Shown here in pieces: positions 23,920 through 35,030 of a DNA stretch of 64,000 bases. The stretch's first letter is position 1. Every line of letters begins with the position of its first letter. The DNA is taken from positions 62,001 to 126,000 of the forward strand of contig SUUI01000003.1 in the NCBI GenBank assembly GCA_015062605.1. Reading direction: 5' to 3'. Both the position numbers and the translations under genes were made by a program. Under the pieces are notes generated by a model. The model was given only the letters and a program-made list of their open reading frames with translations, had not been told where the DNA came from and did no database searches. This DNA comes from Eggerthellaceae bacterium (GTDB lineage: Bacteria; Actinomycetota; Coriobacteriia; Coriobacteriales; Eggerthellaceae).

Positions 23920-26700
23920 ATGGCCGGAATGCGTGTTCATGAGCTAGCAAAAGAATTCGGTATGACGAGCAAGGAACTGCTCGATCGTCTGATCGAGATG
24001 AAGATTCCTGCGAAAAGCCATGCCAGTATGCTCGCGGATGCCTACGTAAACAAAATTAGGAAGAACTTAGAGCCGGAGATCAAGCAGCGCACGGGCAAGC
24101 TTGATGACGAAGAGGCCAAGAAGCTTCAGCAGCAGAAAGATGAGGCTGAGGCGAAGAAGGCCGAAGAAGCGAAAGCGCGCCGCGCCGCAGTCGAGGCAGA
24201 GCTTAAGGCTCGCGAGGCGGAGCGTGCACGCAGGACAGGTGTTCCTCCCGTTCAAGAGGCCGCACGTCCTGCTGAGAAGGAACAGCAGCAGAAGCGTCCT
24301 GTTGTGAAGCAGGAAGCCCCCTCGCTGTTCGCAAGCTTGGCAGAGCAGATTCAGAACGAGAAAGAACGTGTCGAGCGTGAACGCGCTGAGGCAGAGCAGC
24401 GCGCACGGGAGGCTCAGAACGCCCAAGAAGTCGCCAAGAAGAAGGCCGTTGAGGAGTCGTTGCGCAATCGTGCAGGAAAGAAGACCCCTAAGCCGATCGC
24501 TTCCGAAGCAGATACCATCGTAGAAGAGCCCGAGAAGAAGCCCGCGCCGGTCATCACTGCAAAGCCTGCGGCTAAATTCGATTCGCTTCTTTCGCAAATC
24601 GAAGCGGAGCAGAACCGCCTTAAGGCTCAGAAGGAACAGGTTGCCCAACCACAAGGCAAGGGCAAGAAGAAGGGTAAGAAGTCAGGCCAGTATCAGTTCG
24701 AGCCTTCCGTTCCCGAGCTTGAGCAGCAGATGCAGCAGGACAAGGGCGAGGATCGTTATGCTCAAATGGCCGTCCAAGCGGAGAAACTGCAGCGTGATAA
24801 GGTGCTTGCGGAAGCCCGTGCAGTTGTAGCTGCTGCCTCTCATGAAGGCGAAGGACGTCGCAAGAAGCGTAAGGAGAAGCGTCAGGCTGAGGCGCGTGAG
24901 CGCGCTGAGGCTCAAGCTATCGAGCGCGGAATCGATCCGAGTTTGGTGCTTGATTCCTCCACGATCGAGGTTCCGCAAGGATCATCTGCCTCCAAGCTCG
25001 CTGAACTACTCGGCGTGCAACCGAACGAGATCATCAAGCGTTTGTTCATGCTCGGCACGGTGCTCACGCTGACACAATCCATGAGCGATGATCTTATCGA
25101 GCTCGTTGCAGACGACTTGGGGCGTAAGGTCCGCGTCGTTTCGCCAGAAGAGGAATATGCCGTTGTCTACCATGATTCCGACGATGACCTCAAGCCTCGT
25201 CCTCCCGTTGTCACTGTCATGGGCCATGTCGACCATGGCAAGACCTCTCTGCTAGATGCGATTCGCCATACGGGTGTTGCAGCAGGCGAGTCTGGTGGCA
25301 TAACCCAGCATATCGGCGCATCGGTTGTCGAGATCGATGATCGTCGCATTACGTTCATCGATACTCCTGGTCATGAGGCATTCACCGCTATGCGTGCCCG
25401 TGGAGCTCAGGTCACCGATGTCATCGTTTTGGTTGTTGCAGCCGATGACGGAGTCATGCCGCAGACTATTGAGGCTATCAATCATGCAAAGGCTGCCGAA
25501 GTGCCGATTGTCGTGGCAGTTAACAAGATCGATAAGAATGGTGCGAATCCCGAGCGAGTTCGCCATGAACTCGTTGAATACGGTGTCATCCCAGAGGAAT
25601 GGGGTGGCAACAACATGTTCGTCGATGTCTCTGCAAAGCAGAAGCTCCATATCGACGATTTGCTCGAGACGATCCTTTTACAGGCTGACGTCCTTGAATT
25701 AAGGGCGAATCCCGATGCGCTTGCTAGCGGCTTCGTCATCGAATCGAATCTCGATAAGGGTCGCGGTCCGGTCGCTACGGTTCTGGTGCAACGCGGTACC
25801 CTGCATACGGGAGACGCTGTTGTTGCCGGCATGAGCCATGGTCGCGTCCGTGCGCTCGTCGATCCGAAGGGCAAGCATGTCAAATCCGCTGGACCTGCGG
25901 ATCCTGTTGAGATCGTCGGCCTGAGTAGCGTTCCGACCGCGGGCGACGAATTCAGGGTCTTCGAGGACGAGCGTGATGCACGAAAGCTTGCTGAAGAGCG
26001 CGCATTGCGTGCCCGCCTCGCAGAGCAAGAAGTTAAGTCCCATATGAGCTTAGACGATCTGTTCAGCCGCATCGAGGCTGGCAAGCAGACCGACTTGAAC
26101 CTCATCGTGAAGGCAGACGTGATGGGCTCCATCGAGGCGTTGCGCGATTCCTTCAACAAGATGGATCAGTCCGAAGTCAAGATCAACATCGTCCATTCTG
26201 CCGTCGGTGGCATCACCGAGACCGACGTCACGCTTGCTGCAGCATCCGATGCAATCATCATCGGCTTCAACGTTCGTCCGACGGGCAAATCCCGCCAACA
26301 GGCTGAAAAGGAACATGTCGACATTCGCTTGTACCGTGTCATCTACCAGGCTATCGAGGATATCAACGCTGCACGCGTCGGTCTCCTCTCGCCCGATATC
26401 GTTGAGGAAGACACAGGTGTTGCAGAGGTTCGTGAGACCTTCAAGGTTCCCAAAGTCGGAACGGTTGCTGGCTGCTACATCACCGAAGGCGAGATCAGCC
26501 GTGATGACAAGGTCCGTATCGTTCGCGACGGCATGGTCATCTTCGAGGGCTCTATTGCTTCGCTCAAACGCTTCAAGGACGATGTCAAGAGCGTCAAGCA
26601 GAGCTATGAATGCGGCATCACCATCTCTGGTTACCAGGACATCAAGGTAGGCGATACCATCGAGGGTTACACCATCAAGGAAGTACAACGCACCGAGTAA
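23920..26700 (+). CDS. infB: Translation initiation factor IF-2
   Basis: A 926-residue GTPase that places initiator tRNA on the 30S subunit. The N-terminal MRVHELAKEFGMTSKELLDR is an IF2_N domain; residues about 55-330 are a long Lys/Glu/Ala/Gln-rich, low-complexity helical region; a second IF2_N follows; the GTPase domain has GHVDHGKT near residue 434 with DTPGHE and NKID. The four C-terminal domains are complete. ATG at 23920 with GAAGGAG (23907-23913) is chosen over the longer frame that overlaps ylxR. Confidence 0.97.
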   Translation: MAGMRVHELAKEFGMTSKELLDRLIEMKIPAKSHASMLADAYVNKIRKNLEPEIKQRTGKLDDEEAKKLQQQKDEAEAKKAEEAKARRAAVEAELKAREAERARRTGVPPVQEAARPAEKEQQQKRPVVKQEAPSLFASLAEQIQNEKERVERERAEAEQRAREAQNAQEVAKKKAVEESLRNRAGKKTPKPIASEADTIVEEPEKKPAPVITAKPAAKFDSLLSQIEAEQNRLKAQKEQVAQPQGKGKKKGKKSGQYQFEPSVPELEQQMQQDKGEDRYAQMAVQAEKLQRDKVLAEARAVVAAASHEGEGRRKKRKEKRQAEARERAEAQAIERGIDPSLVLDSSTIEVPQGSSASKLAELLGVQPNEIIKRLFMLGTVLTLTQSMSDDLIELVADDLGRKVRVVSPEEEYAVVYHDSDDDLKPRPPVVTVMGHVDHGKTSLLDAIRHTGVAAGESGGITQHIGASVVEIDDRRITFIDTPGHEAFTAMRARGAQVTDVIVLVVAADDGVMPQTIEAINHAKAAEVPIVVAVNKIDKNGANPERVRHELVEYGVIPEEWGGNNMFVDVSAKQKLHIDDLLETILLQADVLELRANPDALASGFVIESNLDKGRGPVATVLVQRGTLHTGDAVVAGMSHGRVRALVDPKGKHVKSAGPADPVEIVGLSSVPTAGDEFRVFEDERDARKLAEERALRARLAEQEVKSHMSLDDLFSRIEAGKQTDLNLIVKADVMGSIEALRDSFNKMDQSEVKINIVHSAVGGITETDVTLAAASDAIIIGFNVRPTGKSRQQAEKEHVDIRLYRVIYQAIEDINAARVGLLSPDIVEEDTGVAEVRETFKVPKVGTVAGCYITEGEISRDDKVRIVRDGMVIFEGSIASLKRFKDDVKSVKQSYECGITISGYQDIKVGDTIEGYTIKEVQRTE

Positions 26701-26735
26701 GTGCGTATAAAAGACGCGTTTATGATAGGAAGCAG

Positions 26736-27137
26736 ATGAAGCAGAGTTCTGCAAATAGAAAAGTGAACGAGCAGGCGCGCGAGGTCATCGCGAGCATCCT
26801 TTTGTTCGATATCGCTGATCCGAGGCTTCGCCTCGTTACCATCACCGGTTGCGAGGTCAGTTATGATAGAAGCGCATGCAACGTCTTTTACACGACCGAT
26901 GCGAAACGCTACGATGAGGTCGCAGAGGCGTTTGGGAAGGCTTCCGGCCGTATCCGTTCGCTTATGGCAAAGCAGCTTTCGTGGCGCGTGGCACCCGAAC
27001 TGCGCTTTATGTTGGACACTTCCGTCGATCAGGCGCAACGCATTGCCGATGCGCTTGCAGCCGATGCAGAGGCGATTGCTCGCATCGAAGAAGCGAATGC
27101 GATGGCAGATGAAGCGGCAGACGAGGCTGCGCTGTAA
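26736..27137 (+). CDS. rbfA: Ribosome-binding factor A
   Basis: A 133-residue KH-like protein that binds 16S rRNA helix 1 during 30S maturation. The N-terminal KVNEQAREVIASILLFDIADPRL, a type of KH start, and the later LSWRVAPELRFMLD are conserved; the tail is Ala/Glu/Asp-rich. ATG at 26736 follows ATAGGAAG. 35 bases separate it from infB. Confidence 0.94.
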   Translation: MKQSSANRKVNEQAREVIASILLFDIADPRLRLVTITGCEVSYDRSACNVFYTTDAKRYDEVAEAFGKASGRIRSLMAKQLSWRVAPELRFMLDTSVDQAQRIADALAADAEAIARIEEANAMADEAADEAAL

Positions 27138-27158
27138 GGCCTGGTAAAGGTAGAAGCG

Positions 27159-28145
27159 ATGGCGATTAGCGCACAAACGAACACGACCTTGCAAGCCATA
27201 GCGCAGGTCTTATCTTCCCGCGACGGGTTCGTCATCTGCGGGCATGTCAACCCCGATGGCGATTGCGTCGGGTCTCAGCTTGCCTTAGCGAATGCTCTAC
27301 GTGCGCTGGGCAAGACGGCGACATGCGTGTTCGCGCAGGATATTCCGCATGAGAGCACGCTTGCATGCTTGCCTGGCTTTGATGGCATCATCCCTTCTTC
27401 GGAGTATGCGGGTTCGGTCGACACCTTCATCGCCGTCGACGTGTCGGATGCAAAGCGAATGGGGGATGCTGCCAAGCTGTTCGAGAGCGCCTCGTTCCGC
27501 ATCATCATTGATCACCACGAGGTCGATACGTGCATTTCTGAGCTCAATTATGTCGAACCCGATGCGGCTTCGACGTCAATGATCGTGTGGGAGCTTATCG
27601 GATATCTCGAGGTCGAGCACGACCCAGACGCTGCAGCATGCGCCTACGTAGGGCTTATGACCGATACAGGAAGATTCCAGTTCCAGAATACCGATGCGCG
27701 TGCGTTTTCGGCAGCAGCCGAAATGGTTAAATCGGGTGCCGATCCCTCGTCTCTCTCTACGGCGATTTATCAGAATCGCACTCGTGCATCTGTCTCGCTC
27801 GAGCACATCATGCTCGGTAACGTCATCTACGACGACGAGAAGAAGTTCGTTGTTAGCTGGGTGAGTCGTGATGATATGGAGTCTGTCGGTGCTAAGCGTT
27901 CTGATGCCGAGTCGCTTATCGACACCTTGAGGTCCATTCGCGGTATCCGCGTTGCATGCATGCTTCGGGGCGAAGACGGTTGCGTTCGTGGAAGCCTTCG
28001 TGCGAAAGACGGAACCGATGTAGCCCGCATCGCCAGGATGTATGGCGGTGGCGGCCATGTAGCCGCTTCGGGCTTTACCATCCATGACACCATGGATGCT
28101 GCCCGAAATAGCGTGCTTGCCACGCTTGAAAAGGAATTGAGTTAA
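27159..28145 (+). CDS. nrnA: DHH-family bifunctional oligoribonuclease / pAp phosphatase
   Basis: A 328-residue DHH/DHHA1 phosphoesterase. Metal-binding motifs are HVNPDGDCVGS, a DVSDAKR segment, and IIDHHEVD with the DHH triad. The C-terminal GGGGHVAASGF is the DHHA1 signature. NrnA removes short RNA oligomers from the 3' end and dephosphorylates 3'-phosphoadenosine 5'-phosphate. The gene occupies its usual place between rbfA and truB. Confidence 0.93.
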   Translation: MAISAQTNTTLQAIAQVLSSRDGFVICGHVNPDGDCVGSQLALANALRALGKTATCVFAQDIPHESTLACLPGFDGIIPSSEYAGSVDTFIAVDVSDAKRMGDAAKLFESASFRIIIDHHEVDTCISELNYVEPDAASTSMIVWELIGYLEVEHDPDAAACAYVGLMTDTGRFQFQNTDARAFSAAAEMVKSGADPSSLSTAIYQNRTRASVSLEHIMLGNVIYDDEKKFVVSWVSRDDMESVGAKRSDAESLIDTLRSIRGIRVACMLRGEDGCVRGSLRAKDGTDVARIARMYGGGGHVAASGFTIHDTMDAARNSVLATLEKELS

Positions 28146-28147
28146 GC

Positions 28148-29158
28148 GTGGCGAATGCGCGAGGAGCATCGGGTCTTTCTTTAGTAGTCGGTGTCGATAA
28201 ACCTTCTGGGATGACCTCGCACGACGTCGTGAATGCATGTCGCCGTATCTACGGTGAGCGCCGTGTCGGCCACACGGGCACGCTAGATCCCTTGGCAACC
28301 GGTGTTCTTCCCATTTGCATCGGACCGGCGACAAGGCTCGATCAATACCTCGTCGGCCACGATAAGTCCTATGATGCGCGCATTGCTTTCGGCGCAGCAA
28401 CCGATACGTTCGATGCGATGGGTTCTATTACGGAAACCGCTTCGGTTCCATCCGAAGTCGGCGAAGCGCGCGTTGCGCGCGCATGCCTGGCGAGCATGGT
28501 CGGATTCCAGTTGCAGATTCCGCCTTCGCATTCAGCAATCAAGGTTGCGGGGAAAAAGGCATACGAGCTTGCCCGAGCAGGCCAGGAAATCAAACTTGAG
28601 CCGCGCGAGGTCACGGTTTATGATGCGGGTCTCGTTGACATCTCGTTCGACGAAGAGACCGGCTATGTGAATTGGGATGTAGCATTCACCGTCTCTTCGG
28701 GGACATATATACGTGCATTGGCCCGCGATTTGGGTACGATGCTTTCGTGTCCCGCGCATATCGCCTCGCTTCGTAGAACCCGCGTAGGCTCGCTTGGAAT
28801 CGAAGATTGCCATGCGCTCGGTTCGCTTGAGGAATGCCAAAAGGGTGTAGCGCTCGATCCTGTGGAGCTTCTGGGTTTCCGTGTTGCTTTCGCGAAAGGG
28901 GAGGCAAAATCGAAGCTCGAAAACGGTAATCCACTCGATTCAGGCGATGTCGAGTTGTTCGTCTTACATGATGCGACCTACGAGGAGCGCATGGATGCAT
29001 GCTCATCCTTGCTTTCATCCGCAGATATCCCCCCTGTTGATGGGGAGCCGATCAGCATTGTGTGCGACGGATCTTTGAAAGCAATCTATGCATATGACGC
29101 AGCACAAGGACGTTTCAATGCGAAAACCATCTTCTCTGTGGGGGTGTCACGTGGCTAA
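28148..29158 (+). CDS. truB: tRNA pseudouridine-55 synthase
   Basis: A 336-residue TruB that makes pseudouridine 55 in the T-loop of nearly all tRNAs. The N-terminal VDKPSGMTSHDV and the catalytic GHTGTLDPLATGVLPI (Asp nucleophile) are plain, and SSGTYIRALARDLG is present. GTG at 28148 starts two bases after nrnA. The C-terminal 100 residues after the catalytic core are longer than in E. coli and may be a PUA-like domain. The 3' end overlaps ribF by eight bases. Confidence 0.95.
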   Translation: MANARGASGLSLVVGVDKPSGMTSHDVVNACRRIYGERRVGHTGTLDPLATGVLPICIGPATRLDQYLVGHDKSYDARIAFGAATDTFDAMGSITETASVPSEVGEARVARACLASMVGFQLQIPPSHSAIKVAGKKAYELARAGQEIKLEPREVTVYDAGLVDISFDEETGYVNWDVAFTVSSGTYIRALARDLGTMLSCPAHIASLRRTRVGSLGIEDCHALGSLEECQKGVALDPVELLGFRVAFAKGEAKSKLENGNPLDSGDVELFVLHDATYEERMDACSSLLSSADIPPVDGEPISIVCDGSLKAIYAYDAAQGRFNAKTIFSVGVSRG

Positions 29159-30086
29159 GCTGATAGTCTGCCACGATATCGCTCGTTTACGCGATTACGC
29201 ATCAGCGCTATCTGGCTACGTTGCCTGCCTAGGTGTGTTCGATGGCCTCCATCGAGGGCATGCATACCTCATCGATCAGGTGCGTTCCCATGCCGAAATG
29301 GAGCAAACGGGCTCTCTCATCATCACATTCGATATCGATCCTGATGAGCTGTTCCGACCTTCCACCCTCAAGAAGCTTTCAGATAACGCTTCACGCATCG
29401 ATGCGCTATTGGGTACAGCGGCCGATGCCGTGCTCGTGCTTCCGTTTACGCGTGAATTCGCCGCGCTTTCTCCCGAGACCTTCTTATCCGCATGCTTAGA
29501 ACCTCTGAACCTTAGAGGTCTTCATGTCGGGTCGGACTTCAGATACGGGGCGAAAGCGCAAGGTACGACCCTTCAGCTGGAGGAGTGGGGAAGCTCCCAC
29601 GGCGTGACCGTCGTATCCCACGAGCTTTTGGATGCCGATGGCGTACCGATTACGTCGACGAGGATCCGTACCGCTTTAGCTGAAGGCGACATCGCCGAGG
29701 CGAATGAACTGCTCGGTCATGCTTATTCGGTCTCAGGCCGGGTGCTTAAAGGGCGTGGCGAGGGGGCCAAGATGGGCATCCAGACAGCGAATCTCGAAAT
29801 CCCTGAAAGTTGCCTCGCTATCGCAGAGGGTGTATACGGTGCTCGTGCTTTCGTGCACGGCGAGTCCTTCAAGGCTGCCGTTTCGGTTGGCGTCTCTCCC
29901 ATGTTTGAAGACGTTGCAACGGCGAATCTCGAAGCGCATATCCTCGATTTTTCGGGCGACTTGTATGGAGAGACCATAACGATCTCATTTCTTGCCTGGC
30001 TTCGTCCGATGATGCGTTTTGATAGCACCAAGGCGCTGGTTTCTACGGTGCAGTCCAACATCGAATGGGTACGCGAGCACTGCTGA
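29151..30086 (+). CDS. ribF: Bifunctional riboflavin kinase / FAD synthetase
   Basis: A 311-residue RibF that converts riboflavin to FMN and FAD. The N-terminal adenylyltransferase contains CLGVFDGLHRGHAYLI and VGSDFRYGAKA, ending near SSTRI-like TSTRIRTAL. The C-terminal flavokinase begins with SGRVLKGRGEGAKMGIQTAN. GTG at 29151, which overlaps truB, gives the usual N-terminus; earlier ATGs within truB are possible but would add unrelated residues. Last gene of the run from rimP. No FMN riboswitch is seen. Confidence 0.93.
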   Translation: MAKLIVCHDIARLRDYASALSGYVACLGVFDGLHRGHAYLIDQVRSHAEMEQTGSLIITFDIDPDELFRPSTLKKLSDNASRIDALLGTAADAVLVLPFTREFAALSPETFLSACLEPLNLRGLHVGSDFRYGAKAQGTTLQLEEWGSSHGVTVVSHELLDADGVPITSTRIRTALAEGDIAEANELLGHAYSVSGRVLKGRGEGAKMGIQTANLEIPESCLAIAEGVYGARAFVHGESFKAAVSVGVSPMFEDVATANLEAHILDFSGDLYGETITISFLAWLRPMMRFDSTKALVSTVQSNIEWVREHC

Positions 30087-30289
30087 GGGGGCTAATGCCC
30101 CATTACTTGCGAAGCAATAGGTAAGTCTCGCGTGAAAAAAGCAACCGCCAAACGGAAAAACCGCCGTATATTCTCCATTTATCTACAAGGTTTCCTAAAA
30201 TGAATTGGTTTTATTCCGACCGCTTTGAATGCCCAGCGATCGTAGTGAAACGCGAAATGTTCACCCTTTGAGTAAAAGGAGGGAATCCC
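30087..30289 (+). other. Intergenic region before hppA
   Basis: About 200 bases. A short GC hairpin (GGGGC...GCCCC, 30087-30102) sits right after ribF and may end that transcript, though its T tail is poor. A single TGTTCA occurs at 30258-30263. AAAGGAGGG gives hppA a strong ribosome site. No riboswitch was recognised. Confidence 0.4.
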
Positions 30290-32410
<2,121 letters not shown>

Positions 32411-32450
32411 GCGGAGCAGTAGGCGCATTCCTGTTCCGTTGCTTATGATC

Positions 32451-32482
32451 GAGGGCGTCTCCGAAAGGGGACGCCCTCTTTT
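32451..32482 (+). terminator. Terminator of hppA
   Basis: 12-bp stem GAGGGCGTCTCC / GGGGACGCCCTC (one G-T) with GAAA tetraloop, then TTTT. Confidence 0.93.
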
Positions 32483-32529
32483 CGAATGAAAGCGCATATG
32501 CGCATACATGCGAGTATAATAGCCGGGCA

Positions 32530-33219
32530 ATGTTTACTTCAGAGAACATAAAGCCTGCCTTCAAGGCCGCCATTCCCATCATGCTGGGTTATGTCGCCAT
32601 CGGCATTCCGTGCGGCATTCTTTCCTCATCCATAGGATTGGACGCGGTCCAAGTATTCTTGATGTGCGCTTTGTTCTACAGCGGGGCCGGTCAGTTCATG
32701 ATTCCAAACATGTGGCTCGCCGCCTCTCCGATCGCATCCATCATCGCTAGCGTTTCGTTCGTGAACACACGGCAGATGCTGTATTCCGCCGCTTTCGCCC
32801 CGTGGTGCGAAGGTGTCTCGAAGAAGCTTGCATTTTGGTTCTCTGCCACGGTTACCGATGAGAGCTTCGGCGTGAATACGAAGATGTTCGAGCAGGGCGG
32901 CTGGTCAGTGGAGCGTGCTACGTTCGTTAACGTATTCTCGCAATCGTCTTGGACGGTTTCATGCGTGGTAGGCGTTCTCGTCGGTAATGCGATAGGCATA
33001 CCGCTTGCCATCGCCGCTTTCGCGATGACTTCTATATTCATCTGCTTGCTTGTCACCCAAAAGCTCACTTCCGCAAACGTGGTGGCCGCTGTGTGTGCCA
33101 TGGTTGGCGTTTTTGCTTGCAAGCTAGTAGGCCTATCGGGTCCGGCAATCTTTTTCGGAGCAATCATAGGCGTCGTCTGTGCAATCATCTTCTCGCGAGT
33201 CAGGGAGAAGGTGAGCTGA
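32530..33219 (+). CDS. azlC: AzlC family branched-chain amino acid exporter, large subunit
   Basis: A 229-residue membrane protein of the AzlC/BrnF family with several helices and the conserved FYSGAGQFM and FVNTRQMLYSAAF segments. With the small AzlD partner it exports leucine-type amino acids. A TATAAT box at 32515-32520 ends nine bases before the ATG, so the transcript has almost no leader. The stop TGA overlaps the azlD ATG. Confidence 0.92.
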   Translation: MFTSENIKPAFKAAIPIMLGYVAIGIPCGILSSSIGLDAVQVFLMCALFYSGAGQFMIPNMWLAASPIASIIASVSFVNTRQMLYSAAFAPWCEGVSKKLAFWFSATVTDESFGVNTKMFEQGGWSVERATFVNVFSQSSWTVSCVVGVLVGNAIGIPLAIAAFAMTSIFICLLVTQKLTSANVVAAVCAMVGVFACKLVGLSGPAIFFGAIIGVVCAIIFSRVREKVS

Positions 33220-33554
33220 TGGAGCCGATTTCCTGGACAGGTTTTTGGATCATTTTCGGGATCTGCGCGCTCACGATCCTCGCATGCCGTGTCCTACCTT
33301 TGTTCTTGTTGAAGGGTCGTGAGCTTCCGCCGCGTGTCACCGAGGCGCTCGGATTCATTCCGTCCGCTGCTTTCGCCGCGCTTGTTGCAAACGATCTTCT
33401 CACTCCGGGTATGTTCGATGCGGGAATATGGCCGGCGGCTGCTCCATTGGTGGCGGCTCTCGCCGTTGTGATTGTAGCGCGCCTCTCGAAATCTCTTCTA
33501 TGGAGCGCTGTCGTGGGCGTCGCGGTATATGCTGCACTGATTTACTTGTTCTGA
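33219..33554 (+). CDS. azlD: AzlD family branched-chain amino acid exporter, small subunit
   Basis: A 111-residue membrane protein with four predicted helices. The segment LACRVLPLFLLKGRELPPRVTEALGFIP is split here as RVLPLFLLKG and RVTEALGFIP, both characteristic of AzlD. ATG at 33219 overlaps the azlC stop (TGATG), so the two are coupled. The longer frame upstream lies inside azlC and is not used. Confidence 0.92.
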   Translation: MEPISWTGFWIIFGICALTILACRVLPLFLLKGRELPPRVTEALGFIPSAAFAALVANDLLTPGMFDAGIWPAAAPLVAALAVVIVARLSKSLLWSAVVGVAVYAALIYLF

Positions 33555-33624
33555 CAGGGGATTTGCGTACGGGGAACCGCTTGATTAGACGTGTGTCACA
33601 CTTCGCATATTTCGATAAAAATGC

Positions 33625-33653
33625 TTGCTAAATGAAACGATGGGGATTATACT
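33625..33653 (+). promoter_or_regulatory. rplS promoter
   Basis: TTGCTA (33625-33630), 17-base spacer, TATACT (33648-33653), about 65 bases before the rplS start. The leader has no clear hairpin. A small palindrome GTGTGTCACAC lies upstream at 33590-33600. Confidence 0.75.
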
Positions 33654-33719
33654 ATCTATTCGCGTCTTTACAACGTCACCTTGTTTTATTCGAAGGTTTA
33701 TAAAAGGAAACGAAATATC

Positions 33720-34067
33720 ATGGACATCATTCGTGCAATTGAACAGCAGCAGGTTAAGCAGGACATTCCTGAGTTCCACGTTGGCGACAACGTTAAAGTT
33801 CACTATCTGATCACCGAAGGCAACCGCGAGCGCATCCAGGTCTTCCAGGGTGACGTCATCCGTCGTCAGGGTGCTGGCGCACGTGAGACGTTCACCGTTC
33901 GCAAGATCAGCTTCTCCATCGGCGTTGAGAGGACCTTCCCGGTTCATTCCCCGAAGATCAAGAAGATCGAAGTCGTTCGCGAAGGCGATGTCCGCCGCGC
34001 CAAGCTGTACTACCTCCGCAAGAAGGTCGGCAAGGCTGCGAAAATCAAGGAGAAGGCATTCCGCTAA
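33720..34067 (+). CDS. rplS: 50S ribosomal protein L19
   Basis: A 115-residue bL19. Residues [27 protein letters not shown] and [15 protein letters not shown] are family hallmarks. ATG at 33720 with AAAGGAAA upstream. In many bacteria it follows trmD and precedes lepB or rnhB; here trmD and rpsP are absent and rnhB follows after a terminator. Confidence 0.97.
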   Translation: MDIIRAIEQQQVKQDIPEFHVGDNVKVHYLITEGNRERIQVFQGDVIRRQGAGARETFTVRKISFSIGVERTFPVHSPKIKKIEVVREGDVRRAKLYYLRKKVGKAAKIKEKAFR

Positions 34068-34080
34068 TCCGCAAGAATCA

Positions 34081-34104
34081 AACCGCCGCAAGGCGGTTTT
34101 TCTT
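34081..34104 (+). terminator. Terminator of rplS
   Basis: Stem AACCGCC (34081-34087) / GGCGGTT (34092-34098), GCAA loop, followed by a T-rich run. Confidence 0.85.
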
Positions 34105-34157
34105 TTATGGTATTCTTTTTGACGATGGTGTATGGACTTGAGTGCAAGGGGAGTGCC

Positions 34158-35012
34158 ATGGTAGCAAAGCGCATTGTTGGGCGTAGCGCAACATCGCATG
34201 CATTGACCATCGCCCAGATCAAGGAGCGCATAGCCCAAGCCGATGAGAAAGCCTTAGAGGCCCTCGAGCGCGCCTATGCATCAGATTCCCGCAAAGGGGT
34301 GCAGCAGGCCCTCAAATCGGCTCGTAGCCGCTTGGATGCCCAAGCTATTGAGATTGCTCGTGTCAGGGAGCTTTATGCCTGCCAAGAAGATCTCGCTCTC
34401 TCCTTTCTTATGCGTAACAATGTCAACATCGATCATGAGCCTATCGTCGTCGGGCTTGATGAGGTCGGCCGCGGACCTTTGGCCGGTCCCTTAGCTGTTG
34501 GCGCTGTGGTTTTACCGCGCGACGGGATTATCGAAGGTTTAAACGATTCCAAGAAGATCGCTCCTGAGAAACGCGAGCTCATCGCGGATGCCGTCAAAAA
34601 CGAGGCCCTCGCATGGAGCATCCAATACATTGAGCCTGCGCAGATTGATGCATGCGGCATGTCTGCGAGCCTTGTTGTCGCGTTTCGGCGTGCCATCGCG
34701 GATATAGAGAATAAGGGAATCGTTCCCGATGTTGTCTTATTGGACGGCAATCCCATGCATTTGGACCCTCGTGAAGTGAATGTCATAAAAGGCGATGGCC
34801 GCTGCGCTTCGATCGCCGCCGCATCGATCATCGCCAAGGTTGAGCGCGATGCTTTGATGTGCCGATATGCTGAAGAATATCCTCAGTACCACTTCGATGC
34901 ATGCAAGGGATACCATTCGGAAGATCACGCGAAGGCGATTAGGGAATACGGGCTTTCCCCGATTCATCGTAAAAGCTTCTGCACGGCGTTTATGCAAGAG
35001 ACCTTGTTCTAG
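34158..35012 (+). CDS. rnhB: Ribonuclease HII
   Basis: A 284-residue RNase H type 2 that removes ribonucleotides and RNA-DNA hybrids. The catalytic motif GLDEVGRGPLAGP begins near residue 99, with LNDSKKI and later acidic residues. The first 90 residues form a charged helical N-terminal extension, similar in length to that of Bacillus RNase HII. ATG at 34158 with AAGGGGAG is chosen over ATG at 34107, whose residues are hydrophobic and lack a ribosome site. Confidence 0.94.
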   Translation: MVAKRIVGRSATSHALTIAQIKERIAQADEKALEALERAYASDSRKGVQQALKSARSRLDAQAIEIARVRELYACQEDLALSFLMRNNVNIDHEPIVVGLDEVGRGPLAGPLAVGAVVLPRDGIIEGLNDSKKIAPEKRELIADAVKNEALAWSIQYIEPAQIDACGMSASLVVAFRRAIADIENKGIVPDVVLLDGNPMHLDPREVNVIKGDGRCASIAAASIIAKVERDALMCRYAEEYPQYHFDACKGYHSEDHAKAIREYGLSPIHRKSFCTAFMQETLF

Positions 35013-35030
35013 ATTTGCTATGCTTTGACC